Assembly (NCBI RefSeq): GCF_001904615.1
Contig: NZ_MRBY01000007.1
Coordinates: forward strand, 1-64,000
Direction: 5' to 3'
DNA: 64,000 nt
Origin: [Limnothrix rosea] IAM M-220
Lineage (GTDB): Bacteria > Cyanobacteriota > Cyanobacteriia > Cyanobacteriales > MRBY01
Below are positions 16,527 to 26,212 of the stretch, in pieces. Every line of letters begins with the position of its first letter. The stretch's first letter is position 1. The translations under genes were made by a program, and so were the position numbers. Below the pieces are notes generated by a model. That model did not search any database and had not been told where the DNA came from. It worked only from the letters and a program-made list of their open reading frames with translations.

Positions 16527-17612
16527 ATGACATCAGTTACTGTGCGCCCAAGTGCCACAACTCTTTTGGAAAAGAATCCAAATTTACGACTGCGGGACAT
16601 CCTAAACACCATCCCAAAGTCTGTTTACAAAATTAATCCACTGAAGGCTTGGTCTCGAGTCCTATTGAGTGTGGTGGCTGTGGTTGCCAGCTATGCTCTG
16701 TTGGCGACAATTCCCGCGATGGTTCCTGCACCTGTTCGCGTTCTATTATTTCCCATTTTGTGGTTCATTGCCGGTACATCTCTGACCGGTTTTTTCGTAA
16801 TTGGTCACGATTGCGGTCACCGTTCTTTTTCCCGCAAAAATTGGGTTAATGACCTCGTTGGTCACCTTGCTTTTTTACCTTTGATTTATCCTTTCCATCC
16901 CTGGCGGTTACTCCATAACCACCACCACCGCTACACCAACAACATGGATGAGGATAATGCCTGGGCACCTTTCACACCTCAAGATTATGATGGTGCGCCC
17001 GGCTGGCTCAAGTTTATCTACAAGCACATGCGTGGTCGTTTCTGGTGGCTTGCTTCTATTGCCCACCAAATGAAACTCCACTTTGAAATGGATCGTTTCG
17101 ACGGTAAGAAGGGTGAACAATTTCGTTTTTCTGCTTGGTTCGTCATCATCTCGGCGGCGATCGCCTTCCCCGTAATGTTCTATTATCTAGGCGTTTGGGG
17201 CGTTGTAAAGTTCTGGTTGATGCCTTGGATCGGCTACCACTTCTGGATGAGCACCTTTACCCTCGTACACCACACTGTGCCTGAGATTCCTTTCAAATAC
17301 AACGACGAATGGAACGAGGCCATGGCTCAGCTTGCAGGCACTGTCCACTGTGACTATCCCAAGTGGGTTGAGGTTCTCTGCCACGACATTAATGTCCATG
17401 TTCCCCACCACCTTTCTACGGGCATTCCTTCCTATAACCTCCGCGCTGCCTACGACAGCATCAAGGAAAATTGGGGCGAATATCTATATGAAACCAAGTT
17501 TGACTGGGAACTGATGAAAACTATTACTGATGAGTGCCACATCTACAACCCAGATGTAAATTACATTCCCCTGAAGCAGCACCTCCAAAATCGTGCTTCA
17601 AAAATGACTTAA
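16527..17612 (+). CDS. desA: Acyl-lipid delta-12 (omega-6) fatty acid desaturase
   Basis: A 361-residue membrane di-iron desaturase introducing the delta-12 double bond into oleoyl groups of membrane glycerolipids, using ferredoxin in cyanobacteria. All three histidine boxes are intact: HDCGH at 94-98, HNHHH at 130-134 and HVPHH at 291-295. The flanking HDCGHRSFSRKNWVNDLVGH and YPFHPWRLLH segments match DesA rather than the omega-3 DesB or delta-9 DesC types. It starts 9 bp from a divergent small membrane-protein gene, so the promoter must lie inside that gene's 5' part. A hairpin terminator follows at 17691-17716. desA is typically cold-induced, but no regulatory site could be identified. 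Confidence 0.93.
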   Translation: MTSVTVRPSATTLLEKNPNLRLRDILNTIPKSVYKINPLKAWSRVLLSVVAVVASYALLATIPAMVPAPVRVLLFPILWFIAGTSLTGFFVIGHDCGHRSFSRKNWVNDLVGHLAFLPLIYPFHPWRLLHNHHHRYTNNMDEDNAWAPFTPQDYDGAPGWLKFIYKHMRGRFWWLASIAHQMKLHFEMDRFDGKKGEQFRFSAWFVIISAAIAFPVMFYYLGVWGVVKFWLMPWIGYHFWMSTFTLVHHTVPEIPFKYNDEWNEAMAQLAGTVHCDYPKWVEVLCHDINVHVPHHLSTGIPSYNLRAAYDSIKENWGEYLYETKFDWELMKTITDECHIYNPDVNYIPLKQHLQNRASKMT

Positions 17613-17995
17613 AAATCCTTTGGCTTCAAAAGCAAAATCAACCTAATTTTTATCGATAATTTTTTTACGAGTAAAAGTATTGATGGAATGCACCTCAGAT
17701 ATTTGGGGTGTTTTTTATTGCAATGATGATGAGCGCGTCAATTGTTACATTCTTTGCATCAGAATTTTAGAATGCCTATGAAGCTAATTTTGGGAAAGAT
17801 TTTTAAAGATTTTTATGGTGGCGATCGCCGCGATTGAAAGTCAGGATTTCTGGACGTAAATGTATTAGACAAACCTGATTTTTTATTTCTGAGCCGCAAA
17901 GGTTAAATACGATTAAGCACACCAAAAGATAAAGCGCCCTTTCGAGTCCTTTGAGTTCATCTGCCGCTAACTTTTCTCCGAGGTAACCCCATCAC
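17613..17995. other. Intergenic region downstream of desA
   Basis: A 383-bp gene-free stretch. It holds the desA terminator (17691-17716) and one HIP1-type site near 17821, then AT-rich sequence. A GAGG at about 17978-17981 precedes the ATG at 17996 and probably serves as its ribosome binding site. No small gene or RNA was recognised. Confidence 0.5.
17691..17716 (+). terminator. Probable intrinsic terminator of desA
   Basis: CACCTCA (17691-17697) can pair with TGGGGTG (17704-17710), seven pairs including one G-T, across a six-base loop. It is followed at once by TTTTTT (17711-17716). It is 78 bp after the desA stop and in the right orientation. Confidence 0.75.
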
Positions 17996-18604
17996 ATGAA
18001 CGCTTTTATTTTGCATTCATCGCCCCGACAAGCACGCATCTGGCAAAAACTCTTACAATCCCAAAACTGGTCAGCGGCCATCCTCCAACAAGAAACTGAC
18101 TTAAGACAACAAATTTTCGTGGGTGAAGCAGAAAATAAATTACCCGATGTGATTTTATTGGCGGACAATATCCCGAATATAAAACTGGCAGCTGTTTGTG
18201 ACTGGCTCACCACCCGCGACCAAAAGGTTCCATTGATTGCTCTATCTGCTTTATCCCACCAAGAACTCACCGCGACACAACGACAATTAGCAAAGGCCAA
18301 AGGAGCTCAGGAACTACTGCCAGCATTTTCAGCGGCAACGATCGCCATTGAAGCAATCAAAGGTGTCAAGCGCGTAGCGACAACAGTGGGCGGCCTCGAA
18401 GTCCAAAACAGCGCCTTGATGAGCTGTATCGTAGCATTACAAAATGAGTTTGTTGAGGACACGACACCGGCTGCCGATAACGAAGGGATATTAGGGAAAA
18501 CAACCATCACTCGTAAATTTCGGGGACAAGAATACGCGGTCGAACTTCCTGAAATGCCGATGCCAAAAACGGGGAAGCGTCGCTATCGCGGTCAGGAGTA
18601 TTAA
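17996..18604 (+). CDS. Receiver-like protein with C-terminal RGQEY motifs (DUF4278-like)
   Basis: A 202-residue protein of uncertain role. Residues 1-125 resemble a response-regulator receiver fold: hydrophobic strand MNAFILHSS, then DVILLADNIP near the phosphoacceptor position, then PLIALSALSHQE. The acidic pocket of true receivers is not convincing, so it may be a pseudo-receiver. The C-terminus carries two copies of [FY]RGQEY, at 175-180 and 197-202, with the protein ending on the second. The motif resembles the YRGxxY core of DUF4278, a small domain common in cyanobacteria. It stands alone between desA and a GNAT gene. Confidence 0.7.
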   Translation: MNAFILHSSPRQARIWQKLLQSQNWSAAILQQETDLRQQIFVGEAENKLPDVILLADNIPNIKLAAVCDWLTTRDQKVPLIALSALSHQELTATQRQLAKAKGAQELLPAFSAATIAIEAIKGVKRVATTVGGLEVQNSALMSCIVALQNEFVEDTTPAADNEGILGKTTITRKFRGQEYAVELPEMPMPKTGKRRYRGQEY

Positions 18605-18810
18605 GGTATTGGATTGACGTTTTAAAATTTTGATTGAAGCTTGGAATTGGGGTTAATGATTCAGCTCTTTTTGGCTTTTGATATGGGGATTATTAAAGTT
18701 TTATGTTTGTTATTTGAAAATATTTTTAAGCTATTTTTAAGCTGTTTAAAGAATTAAAATAAACTATATTAGTTGCTGCCTGTAAATATTGACATATCAG
18801 ACAAAAACTA

Positions 18811-19296
18811 ATGGATCAAGATTGGCAAAAATTTAAAATTCGAGACTGGCAAAAGGGCGATCGCCTAGCAGCTGCAGCAGTGGTAAAAAACGTTTTAGAA
18901 GAGTACGATGTCGGCTGGGAGCCGGAGCGGGCGGATAAAGAAGTTTTTGAAATCGAAAGTCACTATTGGGAAAATGATGGCGAATTTTGGGTGGTAGAGC
19001 AGGCAGGCAAAATTGTTGGCACGGCAGGGTATCATCCCATTCGTCGTGGTACGAAAGCTGTTGAAATTCGTAAGGTTTATCTGTTGGAGTCGGTTCGAGG
19101 TAAAGGTTTAGGAAAATATTTAATGGCAGAATTAGAAAAGGCGATCGCCGCCAAAGGCTATCAGCAGATTTGGGTAGAAACCATTTCTCGGTTCCAAGCT
19201 GCCAAACATATTTACGAATCCACGGGCTACGAAGCGGCGACAGGCATTGAGACAGAACGCTGCGATTTAGTTTTTGTCAAACATCTCAACCGTTAA
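18811..19296 (+). CDS. GNAT family N-acetyltransferase
   Basis: A 161-residue single-domain GNAT. The acetyl-CoA binding loop is visible as VRGKGLGKYLMAELEKA (about 95-111), preceded by the beta-4 strand AVEIRKVYLLESV. The final segment (FVKHL) completes the fold. The substrate is unknown: GNATs acetylate small amines, antibiotics or protein N-termini. The gene stands alone, ~200 bp from its upstream neighbour in AT-rich sequence. Confidence 0.82.
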   Translation: MDQDWQKFKIRDWQKGDRLAAAAVVKNVLEEYDVGWEPERADKEVFEIESHYWENDGEFWVVEQAGKIVGTAGYHPIRRGTKAVEIRKVYLLESVRGKGLGKYLMAELEKAIAAKGYQQIWVETISRFQAAKHIYESTGYEAATGIETERCDLVFVKHLNR

Positions 19297-19467
19297 TTAA
19301 CTTTTTTACGGACAACACTCGGATAACCTTTACCGGCGAACATCTACTCGCTCAAAACCTGTAGAGCGTTACGAAATACGGCACATTTCCCTAAATCAAA
19401 AATTCTTGGGTCACCATAGAAACTAGGAGAAGAGCGGACATTTTATGCCCGTTGTTTGGAGTGCGTT

Positions 19468-21027
19468 ATGGTTTCCTCTAGTCCTTCTCCCCCCGAAAAA
19501 AAGACATCGCCCCGCAAAAGTAAAACGCTGTTGATCCGGTTATTTTTATGGATAAAACAGTTTTTGGATGAGCGTAAATTACCCTACGTTGCGAACCAAG
19601 CTTGTCGGGTTTATTTTGGCAAAGAAAAAGCCAGTCGTCGTAAGTGCCAGAGTATTCTCCAAACGCGCATCGAGCTGGATGTTCAGCAGCTTAAGCATTT
19701 TTTGCAAACTTCTATCGGCGATCGCCTATTAGCTTGGCTCTCTCCCCTATTTCATTTTCCAGACCAACCGGACTCGAAGGATGGTTTAAGGCAACTGTTT
19801 CTGGAGATGGCAGGAGAACAAGATGGTATTTCTCTCTTGCAACTCTTGCACCTTATGCCGGAGCAAGCGCAAATTGATCTCGATACTCTCATGGCACGGG
19901 CTAGTCAGCTCGAATCCCTCGTCCAGAAAACGGAACAGTGGCTCAAGCAGGTACGGGCGATCGCCGCCGAAAATGTTGAGCCAGAACAGGTGGAAAAATT
20001 CGCGACTTTACCAGATTTACAGCAGCTCGGTTCCCATGATGTGTTGGTAAATCAGTTAGCTGATGAGCAAGAAACGTTATATGTTCAACCGACAATTCTT
20101 GCAGAAAATACGCGCATTATCGTTTTATCTCATGGTTTAGGGGCACAGCCACAGGATTTACTCAGTTTAGGAGAATATTTCGCTTCTCACGGCTATTTTG
20201 TTGTAATTCCCCACCACTGTGGCAGTAGTAGCGATCGCCTGAAATTGATGTTGCTAGGGGAAGTGGATGAAGTGTTTCCCTACGGAGAATTTGGCGATCG
20301 CCCCCGCAAAATTAGTCAGATTTTAGACTGGCTCACCCTCCACAATTATGAACAGTTTGGCGGCAAATTAAATGTGCAAAATGTAGGTGTGATGGGGCAT
20401 TCCTTTGGCGCGTACACAGCTCTAGCGGCAGCAGGAGCAACCATCTATTTTGACCAACTCCAACTAGCCTGTGATGACAATCCCACCGCCGATCCGAATA
20501 TTTCATTGTTATTGCAATGTCAGGCTTTAGGTATCCGCGAGAACTTACAACCCCACCATGATCCGCGTATCGGTTGTCTATGTGTGTGGGATTTTGTGGG
20601 GAGTGCCATGTTTGGTGAGCAAGGATTAGCGCCAGTCCATGTGCCCGTTATGGCGATCGCCGGCAGCCATGACATGACAACACCCTTTGTACTAGAACAA
20701 CTGCGATTATTTCAATGGTTGCGATCGCCGCAGACCTACCTTGTGGTAATGGAAGGGAAAGCCCATGTGCAAAATTTACGGCAGCTCACCAAAAAAATGG
20801 GACTAAAAATCTCCGTTTCCTCGCCCCACCAATCCCAATCCCCACGAACAAAATTTATGATAAAAATTCAGGCCTTAGGTTTAGCCTTCTTTAATCGACA
20901 TTTACGCAAACAAACGGAAGCCAAGGTTTATCTCACAGCGAGCTACGGTGATTATTTAACGAAATCGCCCCACCACATTTCCCTCTTAAATCATCAGGAT
21001 AAACTTGTTTTAGCAGATCTTCCCTAG
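19468..21027 (+). CDS. Alpha/beta hydrolase with N-terminal DUF1400-like region
   Basis: The frame extends to a TTG at 19456, but ATG 19468 is preferred because GGAG (19458-19461) sits six bases upstream; it gives 519 residues. Residues ~50-190 are helical and resemble the cyanobacterial DUF1400 module. The catalytic domain follows: oxyanion strand VLSHGLGAQPQDL, nucleophile elbow GHSFGA with Ser312, and a late His in KAHVQNL. The layout is like PAF-acetylhydrolase or dienelactone hydrolase proteins. The substrate is probably a lipid or other ester. It precedes a glycerophosphodiesterase gene by 24 bp, consistent with a shared role in phospholipid turnover (inference). Confidence 0.8.
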   Translation: MVSSSPSPPEKKTSPRKSKTLLIRLFLWIKQFLDERKLPYVANQACRVYFGKEKASRRKCQSILQTRIELDVQQLKHFLQTSIGDRLLAWLSPLFHFPDQPDSKDGLRQLFLEMAGEQDGISLLQLLHLMPEQAQIDLDTLMARASQLESLVQKTEQWLKQVRAIAAENVEPEQVEKFATLPDLQQLGSHDVLVNQLADEQETLYVQPTILAENTRIIVLSHGLGAQPQDLLSLGEYFASHGYFVVIPHHCGSSSDRLKLMLLGEVDEVFPYGEFGDRPRKISQILDWLTLHNYEQFGGKLNVQNVGVMGHSFGAYTALAAAGATIYFDQLQLACDDNPTADPNISLLLQCQALGIRENLQPHHDPRIGCLCVWDFVGSAMFGEQGLAPVHVPVMAIAGSHDMTTPFVLEQLRLFQWLRSPQTYLVVMEGKAHVQNLRQLTKKMGLKISVSSPHQSQSPRTKFMIKIQALGLAFFNRHLRKQTEAKVYLTASYGDYLTKSPHHISLLNHQDKLVLADLP

Positions 21028-21051
21028 GCCACTCATTTTTAGGACATTGAT

Positions 21052-21900
21052 GTGAAAATCTTTAAGCAAAATATCGGCGATCGCCCCTTAATCCTTGGCC
21101 ATCGAGGCGTACCGACGGATCACCAAGAAAATACGATGGCGGGTTTCCAGCAGGCGATCACCTTGGGTTTAGACGGCGTTGAGCTGGATGTTTTTCTCAC
21201 CAAAGACGAAAAATTAGTCGTGTTCCATGACCTCGATACCGAGCGATTGACAGGCGTTTCCGGCACAATCACCGACATGACCTGGCCAGAAATTCAGCAG
21301 CTAGAAATCAAACAAACCCTTGATGTAGGCGACGAAGTGATTGACTATGGCAAACCCGAAAAAATTGTGTTGCTAGAAAATGTCCTTGAAGAAGCCCGTG
21401 GCAAATTAATCATTGATATCGAAATTAAAGCCTACAGTCTCGATTTTGGGCAGCGGCACACAGGCACAGCCGTCGCGAATTTGATCAAAAAAATGGGCGT
21501 TGAAAAAGATGTTTTTATTACGTCGTTTAATTTTTGGCCAGTGTGGTGGCTAGAGCGCGCCTATCCCGGTTTAGAGTCAGGCTTTAGTTATTCCCCAGCC
21601 TTTAGTACAAATTTTCTTGTGCAATCTTTGATGGAGTCCAGCTTGATGGGCAAAATTGTGGGGTCAACATCGACCAATATGAGCCTGAATATGTTTGACG
21701 ACGATACCGTCGAGCGTGTCCACAAAAAAGGATTGAGCATTGGGGCATGGACAGTTTTTTCCCAAGATTCCAAATGGTTGGGCGATGCCATTCCGCCAGA
21801 AAAAGAGCTAGAAATGATCAAAGATTTAACCCAGCGGGGTATTGATTATTTCATTACCGATGACCCTGTCCGTTTACGCGAATTTCTCCAGACTCTGTAA
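21052..21900 (+). CDS. Glycerophosphodiester phosphodiesterase
   Basis: A 282-residue GDPD-family TIM barrel hydrolysing glycerophosphodiesters to glycerol-3-phosphate and an alcohol. Key residues are visible: H17-R18 in GHRGVP, E26-N27, E44 and D46 in ELDVFL, and H59 in VFHD, all expected for metal binding and catalysis. The start codon is GTG; the overlapping ATG at 21050 reads straight into TGA. No signal peptide is present, so the enzyme is cytoplasmic. It is probably co-transcribed with the upstream hydrolase (24-bp gap). Confidence 0.9.
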   Translation: MKIFKQNIGDRPLILGHRGVPTDHQENTMAGFQQAITLGLDGVELDVFLTKDEKLVVFHDLDTERLTGVSGTITDMTWPEIQQLEIKQTLDVGDEVIDYGKPEKIVLLENVLEEARGKLIIDIEIKAYSLDFGQRHTGTAVANLIKKMGVEKDVFITSFNFWPVWWLERAYPGLESGFSYSPAFSTNFLVQSLMESSLMGKIVGSTSTNMSLNMFDDDTVERVHKKGLSIGAWTVFSQDSKWLGDAIPPEKELEMIKDLTQRGIDYFITDDPVRLREFLQTL

Positions 21901-21934
21901 ACAAAATGGAAAGGGATTTAGAGAAATGGAGATA

Positions 21935-21960
21935 AAAAAAGATTTAGTCTCATCTTTTTT
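21935..21960 (+). terminator. Possible terminator after the GDPD gene
   Basis: AAAAAAGAT (21935-21943) pairs perfectly with ATCTTTTTT (21952-21960) over an eight-base loop. The T-run forms part of the 3' arm. The stem is AT-rich and therefore weak, so the call is tentative. Confidence 0.4.
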
Positions 21961-22133
21961 CAATCAAAATCTCTACTTTAAACAAAATCTCCGCGTCACC
22001 AGCTCCCCCCCTCTCCCTGTCAACATTTTTAGCTTTACTGATCCCAAACCCCACTTAAATAACCATCGCCTTCTTTCCCACCCGACTGAGTGAAGTTGTT
22101 AAAATCTAGGCTATTGATTTGTGCGGTGACGAC

Positions 22134-22934
22134 ATGATTTGGCAAGAGTCAGCAGGTAGTTGGTATCTCATCCCAGTGCAGCCTATTGGTGTGGTGCATT
22201 TTCTCGGTGGTGCTTTTGTCGGTACAGCGCCCCAGTTGACCTATAAATGGCTCCTCGAACAAATTGCCGATGCTGGTTTCGCGATTATTACCACTCCTTT
22301 TGTGAATAGCTTTGACCATTTGGCGATCGCCCGACAGGTTTTAAATCGCTTTGAAAATATTCTCGATAGACTACAAAATGCCCAACTGCTAGGATTTTTG
22401 CCTGTTTACGGAGTTGGCCATAGCATGGGCTGCAAAATTCACCTACTGATTAATAGCCTTTTCAATGTTCAGCGAGCCGGGAACGTATTGATGTCCTACA
22501 ACAATTTTCCTGTGCGGCGCTCCATTCCCTTCCTCGATCAAGTTGATTCTGTGCCGTTTCTAGAGCAATTTGATTTAAATCGCTCCATCGATAACTTTGA
22601 ATTTACCCCCAGTCCAGCTGAAACGAACGAAATTATTCAAACCAGCTACCAAACCCGCCGCAATCTACTGATCCAATTTGAAAATGACACCATTGATCAG
22701 ACCATAGAGCTATCGCCAATTTTGCTAGAACGCTTTCCGAATATGGTTGTGTCTCGCAAAATTTCAGGCAATCATCTCACTCCCCTCGGACAGGAAATTA
22801 ATTGGCAAGTTGGTGAAGGCTTTGCGCCCCTAGAAGCCTTTGGGAAATGGATGAAACAAGAATTTTCAAAAGATCTAATTGTCCTGAAAGCAGAGGTTTG
22901 TCGTTGGCTTAATCCCACCAGTGTTGTGATTTAA
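22134..22934 (+). CDS. DUF1350 family alpha/beta-hydrolase-like protein
   Basis: A 266-residue protein from ATG 22134; an in-frame TTG at 22119 would add five residues. It belongs to the cyanobacterial and plastid DUF1350 family. IGVVHFLGGAFVGTAPQLTY near the N-terminus and YGVGHSMGCKIH, a GHSMG nucleophile-elbow-like motif, are characteristic. The Ser is in place, but a full triad is not obvious, and no activity is established that I know of. It stands alone, with pyrimidine-rich sequence upstream. Confidence 0.82.
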   Translation: MIWQESAGSWYLIPVQPIGVVHFLGGAFVGTAPQLTYKWLLEQIADAGFAIITTPFVNSFDHLAIARQVLNRFENILDRLQNAQLLGFLPVYGVGHSMGCKIHLLINSLFNVQRAGNVLMSYNNFPVRRSIPFLDQVDSVPFLEQFDLNRSIDNFEFTPSPAETNEIIQTSYQTRRNLLIQFENDTIDQTIELSPILLERFPNMVVSRKISGNHLTPLGQEINWQVGEGFAPLEAFGKWMKQEFSKDLIVLKAEVCRWLNPTSVVI

Positions 22935-22998
22935 GGTGTGGGCAAAAAATTTTTTCAAGAAAACTTTTAAGGTTAAAAATGTCGCAGTAGAGGGCGAT

Positions 22999-23056
22999 CG
23001 CAAGATTGGCAGAGATTGAACAGGTTAAACCCCTACTGGGTCAGGCTTTGATTAGG
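22999..23056. repeat. Dispersed hairpin repeat, family II, copy 2
   Basis: Aligns with the reverse complement of 62491-62545. Both share GCAAGATTGG, then 12-13 bp of partly matching sequence, then the 13-mer GTTAAACCCCTAC (23024-23036), then AGG.TTTGA. In this copy the left arm of the hairpin is degraded. It lies between the DUF1350 gene and a convergent hypothetical gene. Confidence 0.6.
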
Positions 23057-23112
23057 GAGGGCGATCGCCTTTTGAAATTTCTGCTTAACTTTTTGCTTAA
23101 CTTTCTAAATCG

Positions 23113-23499
23113 TTAATGACGTTTGTTCTTTTTATTTTTCTTTTTGAAATGAGCCTGAGTGCCCCGCCATAAAATCCAAGGAATAATATTCGCTATTAGA
23201 AAAATAGGGATTGCAGTCCATCCACCCGAAATCAGTATCAAAATAGATAAACAAAAAGACGGTATTCCCAGAAACAACCAACCACCAACCAAGACCCACA
23301 GCGGCATTCGTCCAGAAGCAAGACTCCGGTAGGATCGCCCCCGTAACTGTATTTCACCCATTGGGTCATAGCCAGAGGGAATACGGTCGTAGGAATGGAC
23401 TGGGGGATTAACGGGCACATCTACTCCGTAGACGGGTTTCTCTGCTTCGGGCAAACCATAATCTTCGTCGGGATAGTGGCGATCGCCGTGATTTGACAT
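23113..23499 (-). CDS. Hypothetical two-segment membrane protein
   Basis: A 128-residue protein of unknown function. The first ~60 residues are polar and Pro/Tyr-rich. Two hydrophobic segments follow (about 66-85 and 90-112), then a strongly basic tail (KKKNKKNKRH). The charge pattern suggests an N-terminal polar domain and the basic tail on the same, cytoplasmic side. No family recognised. The frame carries a HIP1 site near its start. Confidence 0.65.
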   Translation of the reverse strand: MSNHGDRHYPDEDYGLPEAEKPVYGVDVPVNPPVHSYDRIPSGYDPMGEIQLRGRSYRSLASGRMPLWVLVGGWLFLGIPSFCLSILILISGGWTAIPIFLIANIIPWILWRGTQAHFKKKNKKNKRH

Positions 23500-23802
23500 C
23501 GTTGATGACCGATAAAAACTGACGTTAGTAAGGTGAAAGGGGATCTTGATTACCGTTGCTGCGCTATTTCCTCACGCTTCGTTGGGATTCCAAGGAGTAA
23601 TTCGTTAATTTTGTGGGCATCCCTAATTCACTTATACATTTTTTCTTTTGTAATGGCTGAGTTGGTATGAAGTAATGTTGCTGCGCCACAGCATCTTTAT
23701 CACTCGCCCTCACCATGTCAGTCAAAGATTGTTATCCCCCAACTTTTTTAATGGGGTCTTAGCTTTTGTTTTCTAGAATGGAGGCACAACTAGGCTTTAT
23801 TT
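23500..23802. other. Divergent intergenic region
   Basis: A 303-bp region between a - strand hypothetical and the + strand mutarotase gene, so it should hold both promoters. CCCC/GGGG around an AT-rich loop near 23740-23756 could form a weak hairpin. GGAG at 23781-23784 lies 18 bp before the ATG, too far for a good ribosome binding site. No gene seen. Confidence 0.4.
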
Positions 23803-24708
23803 ATGGATATCACACAACTCAATCAGGATTTTGGCATCGACGGTAGCGTTGTCTTTACGGAAGAACTCGTGGGGTTTCCCCTTATCAAAATTAAAAATGA
23901 TTTTGCCGTTGCTGCTGTTTCGATGTACGGCGGCCACGTCATTTCCTATCAGCCTGTGGGCGCTGACCATGACCTGATGTATTTGAGCGGAGATGTTGTT
24001 TACAAAGTTGGTAAAGGGGTGCGGGGTGGTGTGCCCATTTGTTGGCCGTGGTTTGGGCCTCACCCGACGGATTCTAGTCAGCCGAGTCATGGTGTGGCTC
24101 GCACAAGTTTTTGGCAGGTGGAGAGCACCGAAACGACGACGACTGGTGCGACGCGTATTATTCTCAAGCTGACCGATTCTCCTGAAACCCACGAACTTTG
24201 GGATTATAGTTTTGAACTGAGAATTGCCGTGACTGTCGGTAAAACTTTAAATCTTGAACTCATTACTCGCAATACTGGTGATCAAGTCTTTGAGATTACC
24301 CAAGCGTTGCATACCTATTTCAAAATTGGGGATGTGGATCAGGTGCAAGTTTTGGGTTTGGACGGCTGTGATTACATCGATAAGGTTGATGGTGGTCAAA
24401 TTAAAACTCAGCTCGGTGAGGTGGCGATCGCCGCGGAAGTTGACCGAGTTTACAGCAATGTTCCCGCCGAGTTAGTCATCAACGATCCTGCCCTCAGTCG
24501 CAAAATCAAGCTTATTTCAAAAAACAGCACCACGGCGATCGTCTGGAACCCTTGGATCGACAAATCCAAAACAATGGGCGACTTTCCCAATGATGATTAC
24601 AAGCACATGATCTGTGTCGAAACCGCCAATGCCGCCAAGGAAATCATTACCGTGCCACCCCAAGGAGAATATTCCATGGCCGTTGCATATCAATGCGAAG
24701 CCTATTAA
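23803..24708 (+). CDS. D-hexose-6-phosphate mutarotase (YeaD type)
   Basis: A 301-residue aldose-1-epimerase superfamily protein, probably interconverting alpha and beta anomers of glucose-6-phosphate. Diagnostic segments are GGVPICWPWFGPH, HGVARTSFW and the later TQALHTYFKIGD carrying the catalytic-site His. It fits its neighbours: the beta anomer of glucose-6-phosphate is the substrate of the dehydrogenase encoded at 26699-28228, whose assembly factor (opcA) converges on this gene. The match to YeaD rather than galactose mutarotase rests on these motifs and on length. Confidence 0.88.
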   Translation: MDITQLNQDFGIDGSVVFTEELVGFPLIKIKNDFAVAAVSMYGGHVISYQPVGADHDLMYLSGDVVYKVGKGVRGGVPICWPWFGPHPTDSSQPSHGVARTSFWQVESTETTTTGATRIILKLTDSPETHELWDYSFELRIAVTVGKTLNLELITRNTGDQVFEITQALHTYFKIGDVDQVQVLGLDGCDYIDKVDGGQIKTQLGEVAIAAEVDRVYSNVPAELVINDPALSRKIKLISKNSTTAIVWNPWIDKSKTMGDFPNDDYKHMICVETANAAKEIITVPPQGEYSMAVAYQCEAY

Positions 24709-24790
24709 CAGCCTAATAAAAATCGCCATCAGTCTAAACCCATGGCGATCGCCCTTGCAGGCTCATTTATTCATTTTTTTTCTGAAACAC

Positions 24791-26125
24791 TTAGGCAGAA
24801 ATAACTTGCATCATCTTATCCATACTTTCTTTGTAGAGCATATCCTGACCCCAACGCTGGAGCTGTTGACCAAGAAGTTGCTCCGTATTTTGGTCATCCA
24901 AGGACGTAACCTGCTGAATACGGCAAGATTGCGCACCACCACCAGACTCCATACGCATACAACCACTAGTTTCAGAACACAGCACAGTACAACAGTCGAT
25001 ATTTAAGTTAGTTGAGCTGAGTTTGATATTCACCAAATCCCCCATAACATCACCGGCATCAGCCATAGGTAAACCAGCCAATTCTGCCTTAATGGTTTTT
25101 TGTTGACTGTCAGTGAACTGCACATTATAAATTTCGTAATCACCGAAATCACGCTCAATGGCAACAGGATTCCAGTTTAAACGTCCTGCGATCCAACTTA
25201 AATACATCAGAGCTTGGGTCGCATTACCCTTCTCAAAATTAATCGTCACTTGGTCAACTTCGGCGATCGCCGCACGACGTTCTGGCGGATCAAAAGCCGC
25301 AGCAGTCAGCTCCTGCCAAGCCGCCAAACGACTCCAATTTAAATCAGCCACATTATGGCCCTGCTGAATCAACTGACCCAAGGTGCGTAGATCCGACTCC
25401 GACTCATGGAAGCCACTAGAGTCAACAATCAAAGTATCCGCCTCACCCATCAGTCGCTGAAACAGCGCATATTCCATATCAGGAACAGCCTTCCACCAAA
25501 CAAACTTTGGTAAATCTTGCACCAACAACTCCGTGATGAGACCCCCAATCCGCCCTAAAGCTTCCGCAGTACCACGCAGCGTAATATATTCACAACAAAC
25601 AAGGGAGCTACCACCACGCTTATTTACCGGGCAGTACGCCGAAACCTGCGCAGAAACCCCCTCATCATTACCCGCCGTCGGACAAAGAGTAATAATCCGA
25701 CAGGGATTTGACGCGGCGATCGCATCCGTCACCCCAGCACTACTGAGATCAGCAGAATAATGAGGCATGCCATTATCCCCTTCTTCACTTTTCTGTGCCC
25801 AAGCCTCTTGTAAACGCGCTAAAAATTCCGGTGTCACCTTACCAGTCTGCTCAAAACCATAAACCTTCTGAGCCGCCTTCACAGCAGCCGTTGTCCGCGA
25901 ACCAGCCACACCATCCACCGGGCCAGAATAAAATCCCAAATTACCCAACAAAGCCTGCGTTTCATCAGGTTCATACACAAGAAAACTAAATGTCGTTGCA
26001 CGAGTAGCACTTAACCCTTCATCAGAGTAGCTATTTTGCCAAAGTTGCGAAAGTTCCGCCTCGATCTCTTCGATCGAAACATCCTTCGGAGCTTGCAGAG
26101 AAACCAAGGGAGCTGAAGTAGTCAT
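24791..26125 (-). CDS. opcA: Glucose-6-phosphate dehydrogenase assembly/activation protein OpcA
   Basis: A 444-residue cyanobacterial OpcA, which binds and activates Zwf and passes on thioredoxin redox signals. Residues ~55-110 form a peptidoglycan-binding-like module (LGFYSGPVDGVAGSRTTAAV), an insert I recall from cyanobacterial OpcA. The conserved OpcA core follows (CCEYITLRGTAEALGRI, LPKFVWWKAVPD). Many Cys residues are present, including CC pairs (near 179-180 and 378-379), which could be redox-active. It is downstream of zwf on the same strand, but an ABM-fold gene and a dispersed repeat lie between them. Confidence 0.92.
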   Translation of the reverse strand: MTTSAPLVSLQAPKDVSIEEIEAELSQLWQNSYSDEGLSATRATTFSFLVYEPDETQALLGNLGFYSGPVDGVAGSRTTAAVKAAQKVYGFEQTGKVTPEFLARLQEAWAQKSEEGDNGMPHYSADLSSAGVTDAIAASNPCRIITLCPTAGNDEGVSAQVSAYCPVNKRGGSSLVCCEYITLRGTAEALGRIGGLITELLVQDLPKFVWWKAVPDMEYALFQRLMGEADTLIVDSSGFHESESDLRTLGQLIQQGHNVADLNWSRLAAWQELTAAAFDPPERRAAIAEVDQVTINFEKGNATQALMYLSWIAGRLNWNPVAIERDFGDYEIYNVQFTDSQQKTIKAELAGLPMADAGDVMGDLVNIKLSSTNLNIDCCTVLCSETSGCMRMESGGGAQSCRIQQVTSLDDQNTEQLLGQQLQRWGQDMLYKESMDKMMQVISA

Positions 26126-26212
26126 GGTGGTTTAGAAAGAGAACAATAGAAAAAATGAAGAAACTGCGGAAGCGCAAAAACGCGAAATCACAGTAGAAAC
26201 CCTAGAAAATAT

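Noticed and set aside
17936-17975. TTCGAGTCC-like sequence resembling a tRNA T-loop
   Set aside because: No matching acceptor stem, anticodon arm or D-arm could be built around it. No tRNA was found elsewhere by eye.
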